64,000 nucleotides of DNA, from the NCBI RefSeq assembly GCF_017948455.1, contig NZ_JAFFSU010000001.1, forward strand, positions 1,054,001-1,118,000. Direction: 5' to 3'. The position numbers and the translations under genes are program-made. Shown in pieces: positions 25,390 to 32,654 of this stretch. Under the pieces are notes generated by a model that had not been told where the DNA came from, made no database searches, and was given only the letters and a program-made list of their open reading frames with translations. The stretch's first letter is position 1. Each line of letters begins with the position of its first letter. The DNA comes from Streptomyces sp. GESEQ-4. Lineage in GTDB: Bacteria; Actinomycetota; Actinomycetes; Streptomycetales; Streptomycetaceae.

Positions 25390-25712
25390 CTGGTCGACCG
25401 TCCCGGGCAGGTGGTCGCGCTGGACACCACGGCGCCGAACTCCTGCGGAAACTCCCGCCACTGCCCGCCGGTCTTCAACCGCCAGGTCACACCCTCGAAC
25501 TGCTGCCGCAGCCGCTCGGGGTACACCGTCTCCCACGACCCGTACCGCTCGGGCATGTCCCGCCACGGTATGCCCGTACGAGTCCGGAGCCGTATCCCGT
25601 TGAACAGCTGCCGTTTCGTGTGCACCGGTCACCGACCGGGCTTGATGCCCTTCGGCAACAGCGGTTCCAGCACCGCCGACTGCGCATCCGTCCGTTCGCC
25701 CCGAGCTATGAG
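25390..25712 (-). mobile_element. Chimeric IS5-family transposase remnant
   Basis: On the minus strand one frame reads ERTDAQSAVLEPLLPKGIKP, a TGA, then [36 protein letters not shown] (one IS5 subgroup) and runs directly into [19 protein letters not shown] and [11 protein letters not shown] (the subgroup of the remnant at 23890). It therefore joins pieces of two related transposases. There is no DDE domain. Bases 25431-25521 are an inverted copy of 23967-24058. The rest of 25061-25390 shows no gene I can name. Confidence 0.65.
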
Positions 25713-25755
25713 GGGTGGTCATGACACGACCTTGATCCACTTTTGAAAGCAGACC

Positions 25756-26478
25756 CTAGCGGGGTGTGAGGCCGTCGATGATCAGGGTGAGGGTGAAGTC
25801 GAAGCGGTCGTGGTTTTCGCCGGCGGTGAGTTCGGCGGCGTGGCGGGTGGTGTGGGGGAAGGTTTCCGCGGGCAGGGCGGTGAGCCGGCGCAGCAGTTCG
25901 TTCCGGTCGTGGACCCAGATGGTGTCGTCGTGTGCTGCTCGCTGGCGGGCGATGGATGCTTCGAGGCAGTGGGCGGCCACGTACAGCAGGAGGGCGTCGG
26001 TGGCCCAGGCGGCGGCCTGCGGGGAAACGCCGCCGGCGAGCAGGACCGCCAGCATGCCTTCGCTGACGCGCAGCGTGTCGAGGCTGGTGGGGGCCATGGC
26101 GAGCGCGGCGCGGGAGATGCCGGGGTAGGCCAGGTACTGGTCGCGCAGCTGGGTGCACACGCTGCGGATCTGCTCCCGCCAGGCCGCAGGGTCGGGCTCG
26201 GGCAGGGCGAGTTGGGCGCACAGCCGGCCGATGAGCAGTTCGTCGAGGTCGGCCTTGTTGACGACGTGGGCGTAGAGCGAGGCGGGACCGGTGTCGAGGG
26301 CGCCGGCCAGGCGGCGCATCGTCAGTGCCTCGTAGCCCTCGGTGGCGATGACGGCCAGTGCGGTGTCGATGACCTGTTCCACGGTGATCGGGGCCTTGCG
26401 GCGCCGCGGCCTGGGGCCGGCCTCGGCCTCGGTGGTGGGCGGCTGGTGGCGTGCCGCGCGTCGCTCTCTGGGGTTCAC
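25756..26478 (-). CDS. TetR-family repressor
   Basis: About 240 residues from GTG 26478. N-terminal basic arm (RRAARHQ, then PRPRRRKAP), TetR helix-turn-helix at about 35-80 (ITVEQVIDTALAVIATEG, LTMRRLAGALDTGPASLYAHV) and an all-helical TetR_C-type ligand domain. There is no ribosome site before the GTG, but TATAGT ends six bases before it, so the transcript may be leaderless. It is divergent from the FAD monooxygenase, which it probably represses. Confidence 0.87.
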   Translation of the reverse strand: MNPRERRAARHQPPTTEAEAGPRPRRRKAPITVEQVIDTALAVIATEGYEALTMRRLAGALDTGPASLYAHVVNKADLDELLIGRLCAQLALPEPDPAAWREQIRSVCTQLRDQYLAYPGISRAALAMAPTSLDTLRVSEGMLAVLLAGGVSPQAAAWATDALLLYVAAHCLEASIARQRAAHDDTIWVHDRNELLRRLTALPAETFPHTTRHAAELTAGENHDRFDFTLTLIIDGLTPR

Positions 26479-26492
26479 CAGGCCACTATAAC

Positions 26493-26537
26493 TTGACACG
26501 AACACCGCTCGTTTGTAGAACGCTGTTCGTGACAGCG
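26493..26537 (+). promoter_or_regulatory. Monooxygenase promoter and candidate TetR operator
   Basis: TTGACA (26493-26498) and TAGAAC (26516-26521) are 17 bases apart. CGAACA (26499-26504) and TGTTCG (26524-26529) form an inverted repeat spanning the promoter, and CGCTGT-TCGTG-ACAGCG (26521-26537) is a second palindrome just before the ATG at 26541. Either could be the TetR site. On the other strand TATAGT serves the TetR gene. Confidence 0.55.
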
Positions 26538-26540
26538 AAC

Positions 26541-28103
26541 ATGGATCAGGATGTGGACGTGACCGTGGTCGGAGCCGGGCCGGTGGGCCTCGTGCTCGCC
26601 GCGGAACTGGCGCTCGCCGGGGCGACGGTGCAGATACTCGAGCGGCGGGCCGAGCCGGACGAGGCCATGAAGGCGCAGTCGATCAACCTGCCGACGGCCG
26701 AGGCCCTCGACCGCCGAGGCCTGCTGCCGGCCGCCGAGGCGGTGCAGCGCGAACTGCTCGAACGCGTGGGGTCGTTCGCCCGCACGGCCGACGATCCACC
26801 ACTCGGTGGCGGTTGCGCGCCCGAACCACGGTTCACCGGGCATTTCGCGGGGGTGGTCCTCGACGCCGACCTCGTGGACTGGTCGGATCCCGACCTCGCC
26901 GCGCACACCGTGGCCGAGGGCGCGAGGATGGTGCCGCAGCGCGAGCTGGAGGCGCTGCTCGCCGCGCACGTCGCGCGACTCGGCGTACCGGTGCGTCGCG
27001 GGGTGGAAGTCACCGCGCTGGACGACACCGGCGACGGCGTACTCGTCGGCACGAGTGCCGGTACGCTGCGCACCGCATGGCTGGTCGGGTGCGACGGCGG
27101 GCACAGCACCGTGCGCCGCCTCGCGGACATCGGCTTCTCCGGTACCGACCCCGAACTCACCGGGTACCAGGCGATCGCCGACATCGCCGACCCTTCGATG
27201 CTCGGACACGGCTGGACGTGGTCGCCCAAGGGGGCCTACCGCTACGGGCCCCAGCCCGGCCGGGTGGCCACCGTCGAGTTCGACGGCGCTCCCCAGGCCC
27301 GGCTGCGCTCGCGCGGTACCCCCATGGCGCCGGTCACGCTCGAGGAGGTGCAGGGCAGCCTGCGCCGGGTCTCGGGCACCGACGTCACACTGACCGCACT
27401 GCGCGCCACCCCGACCCGCTGGACCGACAACGCCCGCCAGGCGGACACCTACCGGTCGGGACGGGTGCTGCTGGCCGGCGACGCCGCACACGTTCACCCG
27501 CCGTTCGGCGGTCAGGGGCTCAACCTCGGGGTCGGCGACGCGATGAACCTCGGCTGGAAACTCGGTGCCGTGACCGCCGGTTGGGCCTCCGAAGAACTCC
27601 TCGACACCTACGACGCCGAGCGCCGTCCGCTAGGCGCCTGGGTGCTGGACTGGACGCGGGCCCAGACCGGGGTGATGCGCCCGGACGCCAAGTCGGCCGC
27701 GCTGCGCCAGGTCCTCGCCGATCTGCTGAGGACCCGGGCGGGCACGACGTACGCGGTCAAGAAGATCGCCGGCGTCACGCAAGGCATCGACCTGCCCGGC
27801 GACCATCCGCTCATCGGCCGGTTCGTCCCCGACCTGTGGCTGAGCGACGGCTCCCGCCTGGCCGACCACAGCCACAGCGGCGGCTTCGTGCTCCTCGACC
27901 GCACCGCGGACGGCACGTTCGCCCGCCTCGCCGCGGCCTGGGCAGGACGCGTCAGCTGCGTGACCGACGACCACGTGACTCCGACCGCGGTGCTCGTACG
28001 CCCGGACGGGGTCGTCGCCTGGGCCTGCGACACCACCGGCATCGCAGCCGCCACCGGCCTCGAAACCGCCCTGCACCGGTGGGCCGGCACGCCATCGTCC
28101 TAG
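26541..28103 (+). CDS. Class A FAD-dependent monooxygenase
   Basis: 520 residues from ATG 26541. FAD motifs of the PheA/TetX/Rox group: GxGxxG (VVGAGPVGLVLAAELALAGA), the DG motif (LVGCDGGHSTVRR) and GDAAHVHPPFGGQGLNLGVGD. A C-terminal thioredoxin-like domain begins near residue 400 (GFVLLDRT ... CVTDDHVTPTAVLVRPDGVVAW), as in rifampicin- and polyketide-hydroxylating enzymes. It uses NAD(P)H and O2 to hydroxylate aromatic substrates. The divergent TetR gene suggests induction by the substrate, perhaps an antibiotic; this is inference. Confidence 0.88.
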   Translation: MDQDVDVTVVGAGPVGLVLAAELALAGATVQILERRAEPDEAMKAQSINLPTAEALDRRGLLPAAEAVQRELLERVGSFARTADDPPLGGGCAPEPRFTGHFAGVVLDADLVDWSDPDLAAHTVAEGARMVPQRELEALLAAHVARLGVPVRRGVEVTALDDTGDGVLVGTSAGTLRTAWLVGCDGGHSTVRRLADIGFSGTDPELTGYQAIADIADPSMLGHGWTWSPKGAYRYGPQPGRVATVEFDGAPQARLRSRGTPMAPVTLEEVQGSLRRVSGTDVTLTALRATPTRWTDNARQADTYRSGRVLLAGDAAHVHPPFGGQGLNLGVGDAMNLGWKLGAVTAGWASEELLDTYDAERRPLGAWVLDWTRAQTGVMRPDAKSAALRQVLADLLRTRAGTTYAVKKIAGVTQGIDLPGDHPLIGRFVPDLWLSDGSRLADHSHSGGFVLLDRTADGTFARLAAAWAGRVSCVTDDHVTPTAVLVRPDGVVAWACDTTGIAAATGLETALHRWAGTPSS

Positions 28104-28374
28104 CCACGACGGTCTGCGCCGGCGCCCCCACCTCCCCGTTACGTACGTCCACGTCTGCCGCCTCGACGCCTACGCCTCCGCTACTACGGCTTCGCGGGCC
28201 GCTGCGGCACCGGCACTGTCCCCCCGCGGGCTGCAGCCAACCCGTGCCACCGTCCGCCGCCAACGACGCGACGATGGAGCCGGATCCCATGCCCACCGGC
28301 GTCGAAACCCCGGGTGACGACAGAACGGCCGCCCCCGAGTAGACGCCCGGGCTGTGCTCGAGGTTTGGCGTGTG

Positions 28375-29244
28375 TCACGCAGGCAACGGGGTGGTGCGGA
28401 GGCTGGCCGCTGAGCGGACGAGTGATGCGACCGCCTGGGAGCGGGTGCTCGGCGGCCACGCGATCACCGTGGTGACGCGCGGTGCGTCGACGACGGGCAC
28501 GGCGACGTGTTCGGGCCATTGCCAGGCACGGCTGGAGGCGGGGATGACGAGCAACGTCTTGCCGAGGGCCACGAGCTGAGCGAGCTGCGACTGGGTGCGC
28601 ACCTCCGGTCCGGGCCCGTCCGGATAGGACCCGTCGAGCCGGGGCCACCGGGCGATCGGCAGGTCAGGCACGTCGCGAACTTCCGCCAGCGCGAGCTGAT
28701 CGCGTGACGCGAGCGGATGCCCCCCGGGAAGGATCGCGACCTGGCCTTCGACGCAGAGGTCCTCGGTGTCGAACCCGGCGAGGTCGTCGTACGGGTGATG
28801 CATGAGTGCCACGTCGGCTTGCCCGTCGCGGAGCAGCCGTGCCTGCTCGCCGACCTCGCACAGGAGGACTTCGACCGGTGTCGCACCGGGTTCGCCCGCA
28901 TGCGTGTCGAGGAGCCGGCGCAGCAGTTCGTGGGACGCCCCAGCCTTTGTCGCGAGCACCAGTTGCCGCTTCGGATCCCCTGCGCGCCGCGTCCGACGCG
29001 CGGCGGCCGCGACCGCGTCGAGGGCCGCTCCGGCCTCGCGGAGCAGCACGCTGCCGGCATCGGTGAGCGCCACACCACGGCGGTCCCGGTCAAGGAGCTG
29101 GACGCCGAGCCGCCGCTCCAACTGGCGGATCGCGCGCGAGAGCGGCGGCTGTGCGATTCCGAGCCGACCGGCGGCACGTCCGAAGTGCAATTCCTCGGCG
29201 ACGGCTATGAAGTACCGGAGTTCGCGGGTCTCGAGATCGTCCAC
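28375..29244 (-). CDS. LysR-family regulator
   Basis: 289 residues. N-terminal winged helix (LRYFIAVAEELHFGRAAGRL, IAQPPLSRAIRQLERRLGVQ) and a LysR substrate domain (LVLATKAGASHELLRRLL and VALMHHPYDDLAGFDTEDL). ATG 29244 is just before a perfect ATAC-N7-GTAT box. It is divergent from a broken SDR gene. Its binding site remains intact, so the regulator may persist without its natural target or control other genes. Confidence 0.88.
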   Translation of the reverse strand: MDDLETRELRYFIAVAEELHFGRAAGRLGIAQPPLSRAIRQLERRLGVQLLDRDRRGVALTDAGSVLLREAGAALDAVAAAARRTRRAGDPKRQLVLATKAGASHELLRRLLDTHAGEPGATPVEVLLCEVGEQARLLRDGQADVALMHHPYDDLAGFDTEDLCVEGQVAILPGGHPLASRDQLALAEVRDVPDLPIARWPRLDGSYPDGPGPEVRTQSQLAQLVALGKTLLVIPASSRAWQWPEHVAVPVVDAPRVTTVIAWPPSTRSQAVASLVRSAASLRTTPLPA

Positions 29245-29261
29245 GCGGGCAGCCTATCGAC

Positions 29262-29280
29262 TGATACCTGGTGAGTATCA
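29262..29280. promoter_or_regulatory. LysR box
   Basis: TGATAC-CTGGTGA-GTATCA is a perfect 6-bp-arm palindrome containing ATAC-N7-GTAT, that is a T-N11-A LysR box. It lies 18 bases before the LysR start and 48 bases before the divergent SDR remnant. Confidence 0.75.
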
Positions 29281-29327
29281 CAGCTGACTGATCCGGTATT
29301 GGACGACGAGTGCGCGGCTCGCCGAGC

Positions 29328-29998
29328 ATGGATCGAGTGAAGGACACGAAGACCGCGCTGGTAACCGGCGGGTCGCGGTGGGGGCTCGCGACGATGCCAG
29401 GCGCAAGGAGGCCGTCGAGCATCTGCGTGCCGCGGGTGTCGACGCGTTCGGGGTCGCCCTCGACGTCACCTCAAATGACAGCGTCACCGCGGCGGCAGCG
29501 GCGATCGAGCAGACGGCGGGGCGGCTCGATGTGCTCGTCAACAACGCCGACATTGCGGGCCGGACCGACGGTGGCGCGCAGGATCCGACGACGCTCGACC
29601 TCGACGTCGTCCGCACCGTCCTCGACACCAACGTGTTCGGGGTCGTTCGGGTGACGAACGCGATGCTCCCGCTGCTCCGTCGCGCGAACTCGCCACGCAT
29701 CGTCAACATGTCCAGCAACATGGGCTCGCTGACGCTGCAGACCGGCCCGATCATGGCCGCGTACGCACCGTCGAAGTCGATGCTCAACAGCGTCACGGCC
29801 CAGTACGCCCGCCAACTCTCCGACACGGACGTCATCGTGAACGCCTGCTGCCCCGGCTACGTCGCGACCGACTTCACCGGCTTCAACGCGCCGCGGACAC
29901 CCGAGCAAGGTGCCGCGATCGCCATCCGGCTCGCCACACTGCCGGATGACGGACCCCGCGGCGGCTTCTTCGACGACGAGGGTGCCGTCCCCTGGTGA
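29328..29998 (+). pseudogene. SDR gene with an out-of-frame deletion in the cofactor loop
   Basis: ATG 29328 begins a normal SDR start (VKDTKTALVTGG), but the next codons shift; the GxxxGxG loop and about 20 residues that usually follow are missing, and the remainder continues in another frame as GARDDARRKEAVEHLRAAGV, ALDVTS, VLVNNADIAG, MSSNMGS, the catalytic YAPSKSML and PGYVATDFTG to 29998. All downstream SDR elements are intact, so the deletion looks recent. An ATG at 29378 could make a protein lacking the first strand and cofactor loop, which should not bind NAD(P). Confidence 0.75.
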
Positions 29999-30145
29999 TC
30001 CAGATGCCTCAGCTGCTCAACCTGACCATGCGAAAGCTGGGCTCGACGTCGAAGCGTCGGAGGAAGGACTGCCGGCAGCGGTCGACATCTGCGGAGGTGG
30101 CGTCGGTCCCTGACCACCAGCAATGGTCAGTCGGGGCGTGCAGCC

Positions 30146-30679
30146 GTGAACTTCCCTTCGGTGCGTTTGCTGTTTCAACGGGTCTCCGCGACCTGTGCTC
30201 GATGCCACCTACACAGCAGCACCGCTTGCGGCCCTGCGGGCGCATGCGGCGCCTCGCTCATCGCCCGGCCGCTCAAACGCGAGTTCTACACGCTGTCGGC
30301 CTGGGAAGACCGCGATGCCCTCTACGCGTACGCCCAGACCGAACCGCACCGCGGCATCATGACGTCCCTGCGGCCGACGATGCGCACCTCCACCTTCACC
30401 TTCTGGGAGGTCAACGCCGTTCAGTTTCCCATCACTTGGGCCGAGGCCGAACGGCGCCTGACCGAGCAGGCCCGCAACGAGGCGGCGGGCAGCGGTGCCG
30501 TCGACTATAAACCCCCGCCGAGGATCAGCGGCATCGTCCTGCGCCTGAGCACAGCCACACAGCCCCTCGCCGCGCCGACTTCACCGCCGCACTCGGCCTT
30601 CTCGGTACCCCGTAGCGGCCGCGACCTCCCACCGACGCGCCCACCACGCTCATCGCTCACCAATATCCTGCGCTGGTGA
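30146..30679 (+). CDS. DUF3291-like/monooxygenase-like protein, possibly decayed
   Basis: The open frame of 177 residues has a central part that looks like the small monooxygenase-related family: SLIARPLKREFYTLSAWEDR, then TEPHRGIMTSLRPTMRTSTF and TFWEVNAVQFPITWAEAERR. The first 40 residues (Cys- and Ser-rich) and the last 60 (Pro-rich) do not look conserved. The original gene has probably lost its ends. I cannot say whether a product is made. No clear ribosome site precedes ATG 30146. Confidence 0.4.
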   Translation: MNFPSVRLLFQRVSATCARCHLHSSTACGPAGACGASLIARPLKREFYTLSAWEDRDALYAYAQTEPHRGIMTSLRPTMRTSTFTFWEVNAVQFPITWAEAERRLTEQARNEAAGSGAVDYKPPPRISGIVLRLSTATQPLAAPTSPPHSAFSVPRSGRDLPPTRPPRSSLTNILRW

Positions 30680-30698
30680 ATCACCCGAGATCGCCGTA

Positions 30699-31377
30699 TC
30701 AGCTCCCGGCATCGGGTTCTTGGGCCAGGAAGCTGGCGACCGTCCTCTTCGCACCGTGGCCGGCTGCCTGTACGAGCCGCGCGGTGACGACGAGCCCGGC
30801 CTGCTCGAGCAGTTCGGCAAGCTGGTCCGCGGGCTGCAGATACGACGTGAACGACACCGGATGACCGCCGTATGCCGTCTCCGGCCGCAGCCGCTCACCG
30901 TCTCCCGCGTATCCGGCCATGAAGAGTCGGCCCCCGGGCGCGAGGGTGCGGTGGAACTCGGCGAACACGGTCGGCAGCAGTTCCGGCGGCGTGTGATGGG
31001 TGGAGTAGTAGGCGAGGATCCCACCAATCCCACCGTCCTCGAACTCGAGCGCGGTCATCGACCCCACCAGAAAGCGGAGCTCCGGATACGCCTCACGGGC
31101 CACCGCGACCATTCTCGGCGACACATCGACACATCGACACATCGACACCGAACGCCGGCACGCCCAGCCCGGCCAGATACGCCGTCACCTTCCCGGGCCC
31201 GCACCCCAGATCCGCGACCGGTCCCTGCCCGCCGCCCTGCATCAACTCGGCGAAGACCCCCAGCATCGCCCGCGACAAAGGATCCAACGCACGCGGGTCC
31301 GGGACGCGTTCGGTGTAGGCGGTGGCGACGGTGTCGTACGACTCCCGGACGGCAGCGAGGTAGGACGGCTCAGTCAT
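30699..31377 (-). pseudogene. SAM-dependent methyltransferase split by an 8-bp tandem repeat
   Basis: The 5' part (from ATG 31377) reads ESYDTVATAYTERVPDPRAL, then SAM motif I VADLGCGPGKVTAYL and FGVDVS. The 3' part reads VDVSPRMVAVAREAYPELRF, then ALEFEDGGIGGILAYYSTHH, HRTLAPGGRLFMAGY and to 30699. They are in different frames because the segment encoding GVDVS contains three tandem copies of an 8-bp unit (31121-31144). With one or four copies the two parts would join in frame. As given, the gene makes either a 94-residue truncated product or, from an ATG inside the repeat, a C-terminal piece. Full length would be about 215 residues, normal for the family. Confidence 0.8.
31121..31148. repeat. 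8-bp tandem repeat inside a methyltransferase gene
   Basis: Three and a half copies of ACACATCG (GTCGATGT when read on the coding strand, shifted). Each copy changes the reading frame by +2, so copy-number slippage would switch the methyltransferase on (1 or 4 copies) or off. Confidence 0.85.
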
Positions 31378-31439
31378 GAGGCGAATCTAGGGGACGGCAC
31401 TGACACCGGCCCGCCGCCCTCTCCCACTCCCGCCGTAGC

Positions 31440-31745
31440 CCGCATCAGTCGATGACGGGCGGCCGACAGCCTCGACCTCGACCAGATGCTCGGGTACATC
31501 GTGCCGCGACGCCCGACCGCGAGGTCGGCGGGACCAGGGTGACCCCGGTCATCTTTGCCACGTCGTTCGAAGGCGGCGCCGGCCGCGGCCAGGGCGGTGG
31601 CGATGTCGAGGCAGCACTGCTCGACCTGAGCGGCGAGATCGCCTTCGCCCACCGTGACCCCGTGGGCGTCCGAGGCGACCTGACCGGCGATGAAGACCAG
31701 CTTCGACCCGTTCGCGATGGACACCTGCCGATAGGCGTCGACTGA
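31440..31745 (-). pseudogene. RidA-family remnant
   Basis: On the minus strand YRQVSIANGSKLVFIAGQVA, GVTVGEGDLAAQVEQC and IATALAAAGAAFE match the first half of RidA/YjgF proteins. A frame change follows, giving NDVAKMTG, then a gap of about 45 residues and VTLVPPTSRSGVAA, and the last part is again shifted. The start is also missing. It is divergent from the HxlR gene with the operator at 31790-31812 between them. Confidence 0.65.
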
Positions 31746-31789
31746 TCGCTCAGGTGATCGCGCAGGACGAACCGCAGCTCGGCCGCAAG

Positions 31790-31812
31790 CTGAGTCTCTA
31801 TAAGTAAACTCA
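31790..31812. promoter_or_regulatory. Candidate HxlR operator, copy 1
   Basis: CTGAGT-N12-ACTCA, with spacer CTCTATAAGTAA, lies 21 bases before the HxlR ATG at 31834. The copy at 36073-36096 shares the arms and ends its spacer with the same AAGTAA. A TAGAAT hexamer at 31821-31826 could be a -10. Confidence 0.6.
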
Positions 31813-31833
31813 AACTCGGTTAGAATCGCCCCC

Positions 31834-32343
31834 ATGGATGCGTGGACCGAAGTTCTCCAGGACACCGGCATGGACCCCCGACTCGACCGGGACACGTCCA
31901 ACTGCTCGATCGCGCGGACTCTTGAGATCGTGGGCGAGAAGTGGACGATCCTGATCCTGCGCGAGGTCTGGTACGGCTCGTCCCGGTTCGGTGACTTCGA
32001 ACGCGTCCTGGGCTGTCCGCGCAACCTCCTCGCGACGCGGCTTCGGATGCTGGTGGAGGAAGGGATCCTGGCGACCGAGACGTACAAGGAGCCCGGTTCG
32101 CGGAGTCGGCCCAAGTATGTGATCACCCCTAAGGGCATGGATCTGGTGCCCGCCGTGATGGGGCTGCTGCAGTGGGGCGACCGCTACCGCGCAGACCCTG
32201 AGGGGCCGGCGGTAGTGGCGCGACACCGCGAGTGCGGCGCGCACGTCGGTGTCCAGATCCGCTGCGAACAAGGCCACCCGGTGCAACCGAAGGACATCGA
32301 GAGCGTCCCCGGCCCCGCCTTTCGCATGAAGCCGTCCGGATGA
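31834..32343 (+). CDS. HxlR-family regulator
   Basis: 169 residues from ATG 31834. HxlR winged helix: NCSIARTLEIVGEKWTILIL, FGDFERVLGCPRNLLATRLR, GILATETYKEPGSRSRPKYV and LTPKGMDLVPAVMGLLQWGD-like end (ITPKGMDLVPAVMGLLQWGD). The N-terminal Cys at about residue 24, in the position used for redox or electrophile sensing in some members, is present. It likely represses its own gene and the divergent unit. A fragment of a close paralogue with the same operator lies at 36111-36345. Confidence 0.88.
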   Translation: MDAWTEVLQDTGMDPRLDRDTSNCSIARTLEIVGEKWTILILREVWYGSSRFGDFERVLGCPRNLLATRLRMLVEEGILATETYKEPGSRSRPKYVITPKGMDLVPAVMGLLQWGDRYRADPEGPAVVARHRECGAHVGVQIRCEQGHPVQPKDIESVPGPAFRMKPSG

Positions 32344-32654
32344 CCTGAGGACTCTTCGTCAGCTTGCCGTGATCCGGCCGCTCTGTCGTGCACGCGTCTG
32401 GTGGAGGCGGACCCTGGTGCGGTTTCCGCAGCGGGACATGGAACACCAGTGGCGGTTGCCGGCCGGCGAGCGGTCCAGGAAGCGCGTTGCGCAGCGGTCC
32501 GCTCCGTGGCGATGGGGACGTACGTCTCGATGCAGTTCACCGCGTTCAGCAGTCATTCGATCGATGGCTGAGTGGCGGTGTCGTGGATGTGCCGTGGCGC
32601 GCGGAGACCGGTGGATGCGTTCGCCCACCGTCGGGCAGGGCTTCTACCGGCCGT
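32344..32654. other. Gap without recognised gene
   Basis: 311 bases between the HxlR gene and the 3' end of the CoA ligase gene. Open frames exist on both strands but none has recognisable homology or a ribosome site. No strong hairpin was seen. Confidence 0.3.
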
